A DNA stretch of 64,000 bases from Basidiobolus meristosporus CBS 931.73 (taxonomy: Eukaryota > Basidiobolomycota > Basidiobolomycetes > Basidiobolales > Basidiobolaceae): assembly GCA_002104905.1 (NCBI GenBank), contig MCFE01000003.1:186001-250000 (forward strand). The letters run 5' to 3'. The translations under genes were made by a program, and so were the position numbers. The notes below the pieces were generated by a model. It saw only the letters and a list, made by a program, of their open reading frames with translations. It searched no databases and was not told the DNA's origin. Of the stretch, positions 10,571-19,974 are shown one piece after another. The first letter of the stretch is position 1; the number at the start of each line of letters is the position of its first letter.

Positions 10571-11050
10571 TTACCAGCCTCTGCTGTAGCCAATGGACAT
10601 CACAGTCAACGCCAGACCAAACTCAATCAGTCCAAATGTCGCATCAATGAGCCCGGTGTGCTCGAAATGAATCAGTCCATTAGCAAGCACAAGGTCAACA
10701 AACACCCACACCACCCCAAATGAGAAGTAGATCCAGGTCAGAATCATGGAGCCGTGGGTGAGTCCCAGTCCCAGCGTGCTGGCCACCAGCATCCACAGCA
10801 TAGTGATGAACACATTGCGTGCCACCTTCTGAGTATGGCTGACACTGCAGTGCAAGCCTCGGAAATGCTTGGTGAGGGATGAGCCAGTGGCTGATGCTTG
10901 GTTGTTGCTGGTCGACTCAGATCCTTGGTCAGCGAGCAACAGCAGCGCCCAGATGATCCAGAAGATGAAGAGTGCGATGAACGAGTCTCTGATGTTGCGG
11001 TTGTCTCCGAGATTGATTGACTCGAGTGCTAGTGTGGTGGTTGGCTCCAT
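10571..11050 (-). CDS. A4: 159-aa four-helix membrane protein, subfamily A
   Basis: Pro3, Ser48, Ala52, Gly112, Thr132 and Tyr155, otherwise as A1. The ATG at 11050 lies about 103 bp from its TATA box (11153-11160, minus sense). The leader has a degenerate pentamer run (two GTAGA, one GTAGG, one GTAGA). Confidence 0.9.
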   Translation of the reverse strand: MEPTTTLALESINLGDNRNIRDSFIALFIFWIIWALLLLADQGSESTSNNQASATGSSLTKHFRGLHCSVSHTQKVARNVFITMLWMLVASTLGLGLTHGSMILTWIYFSFGVVWVFVDLVLANGLIHFEHTGLIDATFGLIEFGLALTVMSIGYSRGW

Positions 11051-12143
11051 GGTAGAGTAGAGTAGGGTAGAGCAATGTTTCAGTTGTAGTCTTGATGATA
11101 GTATGGATTGTGCTATTCGATATGTTCTGACTTATATCAATCTTTTGCTGCGTTTATATATTCGATGACCTGCGGGTGCTCCGTATCCATCCGGCATTCC
11201 AATCGATCTAGAATTGTAAGATTGAACAGGAGGTATTCCCAGAGTGCATTGTGGACGGCGGGTTGATGTTGAACCAAGTTGGCAGAACATTAGGGTAAAG
11301 ACATTGCCGACGTATTCAATCATAGCTGATGGTATCCAGTACTAGGATTGTTCGATCTGTATCGAGCGGCTTACCATGTGACGAGATTACCGATTATCTA
11401 TCACTTCTTTATCACCCTATTGTCACATTACCTTACTTCCTTACAATACTTCAGTTGCGATGGAGGTGGCAACATTGCCGCTCCATTCGGTTCGGGGTAA
11501 CCGCATTCTGATACGTGATTTATACCCACACACGCGTACCTCTCTACGAAATTGGCAACGGTGACATCAACTACTTGCAATATCCGGTTAATCGGTCATG
11601 AGCCATTATCTGCAAATAGAAGGTGGCCACTTTGATGGCCGATCATTTGTATCGTCACGCCAGCTTCCTAACTCGGAATACCAGCCTATTTCCATCACTA
11701 TCCTGTGAGGGATTTTCGAGTCCGAAACCATTGACTAATGGTTAAATCCTGCTTCCTTGAACCCATCCGCATTAGTAAACGACTAAGACAGACCATCGCT
11801 CGATACTGCACTCTGTATTTCAAGAATGTTCTGATATTCTTTCGTGACTGTAGCATCATTTGCAGTCGCCGGTCCATGAAATTAGCCCAGCAACACTGTG
11901 TCCACCGAATTATCGTATGACACTTGAGGAGGCTCATTTAGTATATAATGCTCATTGTAATCGAGCACCGCTCCAGGAAATCATAATACACATTTTGTAC
12001 GTAATAGCGCTAACCAGATCATAGACGCAATACATAGCATATACCTTCACTAGGTCTTCTCAACGACAGGCTTACACAACACGAGCACTTACATTAACGA
12101 CAAATACAACTACCACACCACAGTATATCGAAGCAGCATTATT
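11051..12143. promoter_or_regulatory. Bidirectional promoter of pair 4
   Basis: 1093 bp. TATA boxes lie at 11153-11160 (A4) and 11942-11948 (B4), and the dyad at 11726-11743. Positions 11340-11650 match pair 5 (14105-14420) nearly base for base, yet 11650-11940 match pair 2. The B4 leader (11950-12140) is unlike any other B leader although the protein is identical to B2. Confidence 0.7.
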
Positions 12144-12686
12144 ATGGCATTCTGGGATACCTTTGACCTTTGGAGCAAGGATGACTCCTACATTCGGGAC
12201 TGCTACATCGCCCTGTGGACCTTTTGGATCATCTGGTCACTGCTTCTGTTGGCCAGATATTTCTTCGACTGGAAGGATCGTCACCTCGTTGCCGCCCCAG
12301 GCACCGTGCCGGAGATGCACGAGAGAGTAGGCTCCACGGACTCCACTCATCCAGCAGTGGAGAGTCAAGCCACGTCACCCGGTGGTGCCTCCCCTGCTGC
12401 CACTTCTGAGCCTGCTCTATCACCGCTGGGGGCAAAGGTGGCTCGCGCCGAGTCGCTATCACGCAATCTGTTCATCACATTCCTTTGGATGTTGACAGCC
12501 AGCGCGCTAGGCTATGGCATCACTCGAGGCTCGATGATTGTTGCATGGCTCTACTTCTCGTTTGCAGTGGTGTGGATTGCAAGTGAGCTGAGTATCACGC
12601 ATCCAGCGGCAAGAATCGGATTTGGACTCACAGAACTTGGGCTAGCTTTGGCAGTCATGGGAATTGCCTTTAACTTCGGTTGGTAG
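12144..12686 (+). CDS. B4: 180-aa four-helix membrane protein, subfamily B
   Basis: Protein identical to B2 and B3 despite a different leader and a different 3' flank. The 3' flank resembles that of B1 (compare 12790 onward with 2435 onward). This decoupling of coding and flanking similarity argues for conversion across the coding region. Confidence 0.9.
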   Translation: MAFWDTFDLWSKDDSYIRDCYIALWTFWIIWSLLLLARYFFDWKDRHLVAAPGTVPEMHERVGSTDSTHPAVESQATSPGGASPAATSEPALSPLGAKVARAESLSRNLFITFLWMLTASALGYGITRGSMIVAWLYFSFAVVWIASELSITHPAARIGFGLTELGLALAVMGIAFNFGW

Positions 12687-13324
12687 TTACACTTGAATCG
12701 TTTTATCGTTTTTCTGTATATTGTGTTCCGCATTTAACATTATTTATGTTTATGTAATTGAATAAATATGCTTAATAGAGGCAAATAATTGATTGTTCCG
12801 GATTGAAATGCCGTCTCATGTTCAAGTTGCTGAAATTAATTTGACAGTGGTAATTCATATACAATTCGGATTTGTACACCAGCGCTGCTTCGATATATCA
12901 GCTTTCAGAATGAGACTTCGAGGACCTGATAGACGGATTTTTTGCCAGAATCACTACCAAATATATACTAAAGTAAATATGAATTTGCAATTCTTAGAAG
13001 CCAGATTTCAATGGCATCAAGGTAATTTACATATTGACGCATCCACAGTGAAGTAATTGTGCTCTTGCCATTTTTACACTAACCTATAGGCTAATCACAT
13101 AATTTGGCGTCTCATTTATAAAATATGATTACTCTATGATTAAGGATTACTGCAAGTGCATTGTTCATTACAATATGATGGCATTTATTAAACAAGAAAT
13201 GTGTGCTCTCGCACTATGAACAAACAGCCAAGTACAGTGCTTGAGACAATATACAATCTATTATGGCTAATCTTGGGTATTTTCGGGTGCTTTTTACATT
13301 TATCACGGCACACTTGACCTAATT
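12687..13324. other. Spacer between pairs 4 and 5
   Basis: Holds an AATAAA near 12762, a B1-like 3' segment, and then the A2/A4/A5 3' block (13166-13324). An 87-codon open frame at 12793-13056 lies in the B1-like segment. It is not open in the paralogous segment after B1, so I do not call it. Confidence 0.5.
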
Positions 13325-13804
13325 TTACCAGCCTCTGCTGTAGCCAATGGACATCACAGTCAACGCCAGACCAAACTCAATCAGTCCAAATGTCGCATCA
13401 ATGAGCCCGGTGTGCTCGAAATGAATCAGTCCATTAGCAAGCACAAGGTCAACAAACACCCACACTACCGCAAATGAGAAGTAGATCCAGGTCAGAATCA
13501 TGGAGCCATGGGTGAGTCCCAGTCCCAGCGTGCTGGCCACAAGCATCCACAGCATAGTGATGAACACATTGCGTGCCACCTTCTGGGTGTGGCTGACACT
13601 GCAGTGCAAGCCTCGGAAATGCTTGGTGAGGGATGAGCCAGTGGCTGATGCTTGGTTGTTGCTGGTCGACTCAGATCCTTGGTCAGCGAGCAATAGCAGT
13701 GCCCAGATGATCCAGAAGATGAAGAGTGCGATGAACGAGTCTCTGATGTTGCGGTTGTCCCCGAGATTGATTGACTCGAGTGCTAGTGTGGTGGTTGGCT
13801 CCAT
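13325..13804 (-). CDS. A5: 159-aa four-helix membrane protein, subfamily A
   Basis: Pro3, Ala52, Ala112, Thr132 and Tyr155, so it combines the MEP start of A3/A4 with Ala112 of A2. The frame is open a little further upstream but without an ATG, so the start at 13804 stands. The TATA box is at 13912-13919 (minus sense). Three GTAGA pentamers lie in the leader. Confidence 0.9.
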   Translation of the reverse strand: MEPTTTLALESINLGDNRNIRDSFIALFIFWIIWALLLLADQGSESTSNNQASATGSSLTKHFRGLHCSVSHTQKVARNVFITMLWMLVASTLGLGLTHGSMILTWIYFSFAVVWVFVDLVLANGLIHFEHTGLIDATFGLIEFGLALTVMSIGYSRGW

Positions 13805-14875
13805 AGTAGAGTAGAGTAGAGTAGGGCAGAGCAATGTTTCAGTTGTAGTCTTGATGATGGTTTGGATTGTGCTATTCGATATGTTCTGACTTATATCAAT
13901 CTTTTGCTGTGTTTATATATTTCATGGCCTACTGGAATGGCTTACCCAGGTGATATTCTAATTGATCGAGGATACCTGTTTAATGAATGGGCATTCACAT
14001 TGAGCTCTTAGTGGGTGGCGCGGTATTGCTGAACCGAGTGGTCAAAATAGCAGGGTAAAGACATTACCAGATGTATTCACACGTAGCTGACCAGATTCAA
14101 TATTAGGATTGTTCGATCTGTATCGAGTGGCTTACCATGTGACGAGATTACCGATTATCTATCACTTCTTTACCACCCTATTGTCACATTACCTTACTTC
14201 CTTACAATACTTCAGTTGCGATGGAGGTGGCAACATTGCCGCTCCATTCGGTTCGGGGTAACCGCATTCTGATACGTGATTTATACCCACACACGCGTAC
14301 CTCTCTACGAAATTGGCAACGGTGACATCAACTACTTGCAATATCCGGTTAATCGGTCATGAGCCATTATCTGCAAATAGAAGGTGGCCACTTTGATGGC
14401 CGATCATTTGTATCGTCACGCCAGCTGCCTAACGCGGAATACAAGACTATTTTCGTCCTCATCCTGTGCGGGATTTTCGAGTCCGAAACCATTGACTAAT
14501 GGCTAAATCTTACTTCCTTGAATTCATCCACCTTAGTCTATGACCAAGACAGTCCATTGATTGAGACGGAAATCATCTTTTCGAGAACGATCCGATTATC
14601 ACTCGCAGTTTTAACCTCCTTGATAGGCACATATCGATGTAGGATAATCCAGGAGCACCGTGATCTTTGTATTTTCTTTTGTCATTTATGGAAGCGCATT
14701 TAGTATATAATGCTCGCCGGGATCGAACCAACGCTTCAGGAAATCACAATACACAGTGTGTACGTAATAGAATTGACTTGATCACAAGAGTAACACACAG
14801 ACTATACTCACTTGAGCGCCACAACAGTACACTACTACTACTACGTCAACTACAGCTACCACTTCACAAGAGATC
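13805..14875. promoter_or_regulatory. Bidirectional promoter of pair 5
   Basis: 1071 bp. TATA boxes lie at 13912-13919 (A5) and 14704-14710 (B5), and the dyad at 14487-14504 with one change. Positions 13920-14100 and 14510-14690 are diverged, while 14105-14420 is almost the same as in pair 4. Confidence 0.7.
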
Positions 14876-15418
14876 ATGGCATTCTGGGATACCTTTGACC
14901 TTTGGAGCAAGGATGACTCCTACATTCGGGACTGCTACATCGCCCTGTGGACCTTTTGGATCATCTGGTCACTGCTTCTGTTGGCCAGATATTTCTTCGA
15001 CTGGAAGGATCGTCACCTCGTTGCCGCCCCAGGCACCGTGCCGGAGATGCACGAGAGAGTAGGCTCCACGGACTCCACTCATCCAGCAGTGGAGAGTCAA
15101 GCCACGTCACCCGGTGGTGCCTCCCCTGCTGCCACTTCTAAGCCTGCTCTATCACCGCTGGGGGCAAAGGTGGCTCGCGCCGAGTCACTATCACGCAATC
15201 TATTCGTCACATTCCTTTGGATGTTGACAGCCAGCGCGCTAGGCTATGGCATCACTCGGGGCTCGATGATTGTTGCATGGCTCTACTTCTCGTTTGCAGT
15301 GGTGTGGATAGCAAGTGAGCTGAGTATCACACATCCAGCGGCAAGAATCGGATTTGGACTCACAGAGCTTGGACTAGCTTTGGCAGTCATGGGAATTGCC
15401 TTCAACTTCGGGTGGTGA
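14876..15418 (+). CDS. B5: 180-aa four-helix membrane protein, subfamily B
   Basis: Differs from B2-B4 at two residues (E89K, I111V) and stops at TGA instead of TAG. Its 3' flank is unlike those of the other B genes, as expected for the last member of the tandem run. Confidence 0.9.
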   Translation: MAFWDTFDLWSKDDSYIRDCYIALWTFWIIWSLLLLARYFFDWKDRHLVAAPGTVPEMHERVGSTDSTHPAVESQATSPGGASPAATSKPALSPLGAKVARAESLSRNLFVTFLWMLTASALGYGITRGSMIVAWLYFSFAVVWIASELSITHPAARIGFGLTELGLALAVMGIAFNFGW

Positions 15419-16514
15419 TAGTCATGCCGAAAGGATTCTATGATTTCATTGTGTATATGTAATATCTAACTTGATTATTTTCACTGGTTACCCATTAAAT
15501 AAAAATTGTATAGTAAATAGCCGCGTGGTCTTTTTCTTAATGTTATTATCAGCATCAATAGTAATAGCTCGCAGTAATGGTGATGCGCCCTACCTGGCCA
15601 CTTTCGTAGTAGACCTTTAGCACTGAAAGCAGCCTCCAACTTAGTCTTCTATTTGCAATATAGTCCCATATTTGTTTTCCTGCTAGGAGCGTGATGACTG
15701 CATAATTACCATTGACTTTTTTAGGTTGAGGTATTTCCGGATAAACAGTATAGCATGTTGATCATTTTATATGTCCACATAACCATGTTGGAATACAATA
15801 AATAGCTGGATCAGCCATTTTGGGCGTATTTGCAAGTTTATTAATTCACAATCTCGATTCACTCAATGTTAATAGTACTAGTTGGAAGTATGCCACCTTT
15901 CCAAATTTAGATTTGATCAGTTCATCACGATCGATACCGTCAAATTATTAGTTCCGGTAAACACATTTGAACGCCCGGATTCGAAATCAATCGGATTTTC
16001 GATATACCACTGTCTCGATGCAATTAGAAAAGCCTTGAGATTTTAATAGGCGCGAACAGGTCTAAGCTATAGAAACTTCTTTGATGCACGTGTGTGTCCT
16101 CTTCATCGTATTAATCTGATAACCCGATCCGTGGGCTAGAAGTACGAAGTGTGATATATGATTTGCTCCACTAAGAATACCAGAGATAATATACTTCAAT
16201 TTACAAAAATATTGAGTTTTTTTGCGCACCATACACTTCACTCACTGCCTCATCCTACCAATGCACTCTACACTCGTGAAATATAATTTGTCATATGCAA
16301 TGTTTGCATTAGAACACCCACTTGCACAAGGATTTCCGAAAACCGTTCAACAATCAGTCGATTTTTCGATAATCTGCTTTGTTTATTTAAACTCTTCGTT
16401 GTGTTTCACATGGCTCGATTTGATTAATTTCTTACAATTGAAAATATTAAGCTATACATACTACGAATGATACGTTATTGACCTTGGAGCTCTTCATGTG
16501 AAGCGCTGCCTCTT
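15419..16514. other. Spacer between the array and the outlying sixth pair
   Basis: About 1.1 kb with an AATAAA at about 15497 for B5. I see no gene, repeat or RNA in the rest. The small open frame at 16222-16470 has no support. Confidence 0.45.
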
Positions 16515-17072
16515 TTACCATCCGAACTTGAAGGCAATGCCCATGATGGCCAAGGCAAAGGCAAACTCGACCACGCCAAAGCCTGCTCTCGAGATTGGAT
16601 GAGACACGGCAAATTCGACTCCAATCCACACAATGGCGAATGCAAAGTACAGCCAGGCCACGATCATTGAGCCTCGGGTGATGCCGTAACCAAGGGTACT
16701 GGCAACCAACACCCAAAGGAACGTGATGAACAGATTGCGTGCCAATGTCTCCGCCCTAGCCACACTTGCACCCAGACGGGTGAGGGTAGTGGTGTTGGCA
16801 GGAGCGGCTGTGGTGGCAGCGGTCGTGGCTGTAGCTGGTGGAGCAGTTTGACTCTCAACTGCCGGATGTGTAGACTCGGTAGAGTTGACTCTCTCGCGCA
16901 TCGCTGGCCCGGTGGCCGGTGTCTCCATGAGGTGGCGATCGTTCCAAGCGAAGAGGTACTTGGCTAGCTGGAGCAGGCCCCAAACTATCCACAATGTCCA
17001 GAGGGCGATGAAGCTGTCGCGAACGTATTTTGGGTCCTTGCCCCAAAGATCGAATCCGTCCCAGAATGCCAT
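16515..17072 (-). CDS. B6: 185-aa diverged subfamily B member
   Basis: Clear B-type protein: MAFWD start, the HPAVESQ loop motif, the helix 2-3 block NLFITFLW and YGITRGSMIVAWLYF, and terminal FGW. It is diverged throughout from B1-B5. The inter-helix loop is richer in Ala/Thr and has N-(S/T) sites (near residues 63 and 95). The gene is on the opposite strand from the other B genes. Its leader contains a run of GCTTT(A/G)T heptamers (about 17138-17178). TATA at 17206-17213 (minus sense). It is probably an older paralogue kept outside the homogenised array. Confidence 0.9.
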   Translation of the reverse strand: MAFWDGFDLWGKDPKYVRDSFIALWTLWIVWGLLQLAKYLFAWNDRHLMETPATGPAMRERVNSTESTHPAVESQTAPPATATTAATTAAPANTTTLTRLGASVARAETLARNLFITFLWVLVASTLGYGITRGSMIVAWLYFAFAIVWIGVEFAVSHPISRAGFGVVEFAFALAIMGIAFKFGW

Positions 17073-18220
17073 GTTGTTCAGGAGTGTACGAGAAGTAGTT
17101 GATTAGGTATGAGTGCTGTGTTTGTCGCTTTAGTGCTTGACGCTTTATGCTTTATGCTTTGTGCTTTGTGCTTTGTGATGTCGGACTGCCCACTGTGACC
17201 GCTTGTTTATATAGAAGGTGGGATTCTCTTGTCCTACCTTGAGCACGATTATTCAGCTAGCTTATTATTCAACCTGCTCATCATCCGACTTTGGTCGGTT
17301 TAGGCACTCCCCAATGATGTCATCCTGAATTTGAATCAACCCATCCCCATTCGGATGCGAGTCTCGATTGGCTGAAAGGGGAGCGGGATCATTTGATTGC
17401 TTGATGATTAGTTCCGCAAGGAGCCGGCTTCACTGATGATCATCCTCACACTTCGGTCAAATTCCTCATGCGTTCCGTAGTCAAACATGAAAATAGGAAC
17501 GAGCACAAACACATGAACCATCCAGAGATGGAAACCTCCCATTTTCCCGTTACTTCATTCGAATACAGGTCAACGGCACCAATGACTAATTCTCCAGTCA
17601 GTGCCGCATGACTGTTGATAGGCTCAAGGCAGTATCAGTATTCTTGACATTCTCGCATCGTTGATACTGCCAGTGGCATTCATGGCAGTGTCCCAACATC
17701 AGCACGGTGAATACCGAGGTGAGCTTGAGATTTTTAAGGTGGAAATGTAGGACATGTTACCGGTCGGATGGATAGAAGTCAAAAGATAAGTACGTCCCTT
17801 GAGAGAATGAGGTATCTCCGGAGTTTGGTGCGTGAGACAGTGGCTGAAACGCTACTACTATAAGTGAGGAGCATTTGGTTGCTTGGTTTGACCTAGAAGC
17901 AATGTTGGTAATCAGGATGTCGTAATGCCTATAGAAATGTGCTCATATGAACCAGGCATTTTGCTTCTAGAGTTTTCGGTAAAATCCGGCAAACTGAGTA
18001 ATCACTGATTATTGAAATCCATTTCAAACCAACAGGGAATCTGAATCGTAGGCATCGTGTAGCTGGTCCCGAATGTAACCGAAAGATCGAGATGTAACCG
18101 GCCCCGTTGCATTTCTTGGTGAATAAGCAACCTATATAAATGGGTAGTAATTCGCATAAATCACCATCACAAACACAATTACCAAACAACTCTTAAAGAC
18201 AAGGAAAACAACCTGAAGCA
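17073..18220. promoter_or_regulatory. Bidirectional promoter of the flipped pair 6
   Basis: 1148 bp between start codons, close to the 1071-1093 bp of the array. TATA boxes lie at 17206-17213 (minus sense, B6) and 18133-18140 (plus, A6). I find no copy of the 18-bp dyad and no alignable block with the other spacers. Confidence 0.6.
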
Positions 18221-18661
18221 ATGGACGTAACTCAAACCTATAGCGTCTTCTACTTTGCAGACAACCACGATGTTCGCAAGTCTTTTATCGCACTTTTTAC
18301 CTTCTGGATTATATGGGCTTTATTGCTCATTGCTGAACATGGAGTAGGATTCATATCTACTGACGAGGCTTCTACCCCAGCTACCGGTCGTTTCAGTGGC
18401 ACACGAAGCAATATCACTCGCGCTCAAAAGGTCGCTCGTAACGTGTTCATTACTATGTTATGGATGATTGTAGCCAGTGCTCTTGGGTACGGACTCACTC
18501 ATGGTTCCATGATTTTGACTTGGATCTACTTCGCTATTGGAGTAATCTGGGTTGCAGTGGATATGGTGCTAGTCAATAGCATTGTTGACGCCGCCTTTGG
18601 CCTAGTTCAATTTGTCTTGGCGTTGGCTGTGATGGGTATTGGATTTAGTAAGGGTTGGTAG
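18221..18661 (+). CDS. A6: 146-aa diverged subfamily A member
   Basis: A-type by its helix 1 (SFIALFTFWIIWALLLIAE), the helix 2-3 block (ARNVFITMLWM, LTHGSMILTWIYF) and GW end. The N-terminus and the loop are shorter and unrelated in detail. It pairs divergently with B6, so the A/B association is older than the tandem duplication. AATAAA lies at about 18723. Confidence 0.9.
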   Translation: MDVTQTYSVFYFADNHDVRKSFIALFTFWIIWALLLIAEHGVGFISTDEASTPATGRFSGTRSNITRAQKVARNVFITMLWMIVASALGYGLTHGSMILTWIYFAIGVIWVAVDMVLVNSIVDAAFGLVQFVLALAVMGIGFSKGW

Positions 18662-19527
18662 AGTCGAATACCACCATGAAACTTTTATTACTACTACTAT
18701 GTGTACATCCTGTGAAATAATTCAATAAATTAATGTTATTTATGCCGATATGGCGGTTCATTTGCATTCTTGTTACCATTAAGCTTGGAAAAGTAAATTC
18801 AACCCTTACTGGTTGTGAAGCAAAACCAGTCCCCTACTTGCCAATAAGGCTAGGTTCAACCTCTTCCTCGCTTAAGGCACCATGTGCTGACCCTTCCGTA
18901 TTCGGATTCTTACCGAAACACGTGGGAGGATGTTACTTAGTCAAGAGGCTGTGACATGACGTAGATGACTCATTGTACTTGTTTTACGATTATTGAGCCA
19001 TCTAATTCCCCATGTCGAGGTTTGCATGGTGAATGACGAAATAAGGGCCTTTCTACACTGATATTAAGGTCAACCTTCATGCACTTCATACATTGTATTA
19101 GATCATCGAATTTGATTCCAAACATTGATTGAAAAGTGGTGGCTTGGTATTTACCTTATTTTATTACTGTAAATACAGTCACTTCAGTACCTCCCCACTG
19201 GATGCCCAGTGGGTACTCTAAAATAATTCGCCGATGTATATAGAATTTAAGAGGCAGATACATAACAAAGGGAATATCCGTACGTTAAAGGGATGGGAAG
19301 CAACCTTAGATGCCCTGGCCTCCGTGATGTTTGGTCCATTGAGTCATGAGGCGTAAATACGTATATTGTTACAGATTTGAAATTCCTTTTTTTACTCTTT
19401 CGTATATAAGCTCCCTACCATCTCCTAGTCATACGCATTGCTACGAGTCAGTCCTTGCTTTCGATACCTTTTCGCCTCACATAGACTCGCGCAATAAAGC
19501 AGTTATACCTTACGAGATTTGTCCGTT
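18662..19527. other. Intergenic, with promoter of the small secreted peptide
   Basis: About 870 bp without a supported gene. A TATATAAG at 19403-19410 lies 118 bp upstream of the next start codon. Confidence 0.5.
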
Positions 19528-19734
19528 ATGAGCCAAGTAAGCTTCAAGATAAACATCCTGTTTATCTTCATAATGCTACAATGTGGCATTTCCCTGATTA
19601 CTGCCTTCCCAGCACCATACGAGGCCCAAGCAGGTATGCTTTGGGTACCAGTAAACGCAGTGGAACATCCAGTAGGAGTATTCACGCCTGTCCCTACCGC
19701 CGCTACAGCTCAATCAACCAGCACACAAGCATAA
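19528..19734 (+). CDS. Small secreted peptide, 68 aa
   Basis: Unrecognised. The ATG at 19528 opens a 68-codon frame. It has a short polar start, a hydrophobic stretch at residues 8-26 typical of a signal peptide with likely cleavage near the Ala at 26, and a mature part of about 40 residues rich in Pro, Ala, Val and Thr. There is no cysteine in the mature part. A TATA box at 19403-19410 upstream and AATAAA signals near 19795 and 19812 downstream support a real short transcript. Coding status rests on these signals only. Confidence 0.6.
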   Translation: MSQVSFKINILFIFIMLQCGISLITAFPAPYEAQAGMLWVPVNAVEHPVGVFTPVPTAATAQSTSTQA

Positions 19735-19974
19735 TCAAAATCCGCTTCTAAGAAAATATAGACATTTTACTTTATTCTAATCATCTATTGTCTTGAATAA
19801 ATTGCTACCTAATAAAGCCTATACTGTACGAACATCGAGGAGCTTCATCAGCCTGCCCAGGTGAACCTGGCGATGATCGTACCTAGATTACTGGCACCCA
19901 AGCTCAAACTTCTTGAGAGAATGAGTTCCAAACGAGGAACATTACAAGATGATGCCAAAGGTGTATGCAGCTCA

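Larger units (their letters stand above)
223..15418. repeat. Five-copy tandem array of divergent A/B gene pairs
   Basis: Five units, each an A gene on the minus strand, a spacer of about 1.08 kb and a B gene on the plus strand. A-gene starts lie at 702, 5673, 8344, 11050 and 13804, so units 2-5 are spaced 2671, 2706 and 2754 bp apart. Units 1 and 2 are 4971 bp apart because transposon debris lies between them. Coding sequences are almost identical between copies, while spacers and 3' flanks match only in patches. This is direct evidence of tandem duplication followed by partial homogenisation. Confidence 0.95.

Noticed and set aside
12793-13056. 87-codon open frame between pairs 4 and 5
   Set aside because: The paralogous 3' flank after B1 does not keep the frame open, so it is chance.
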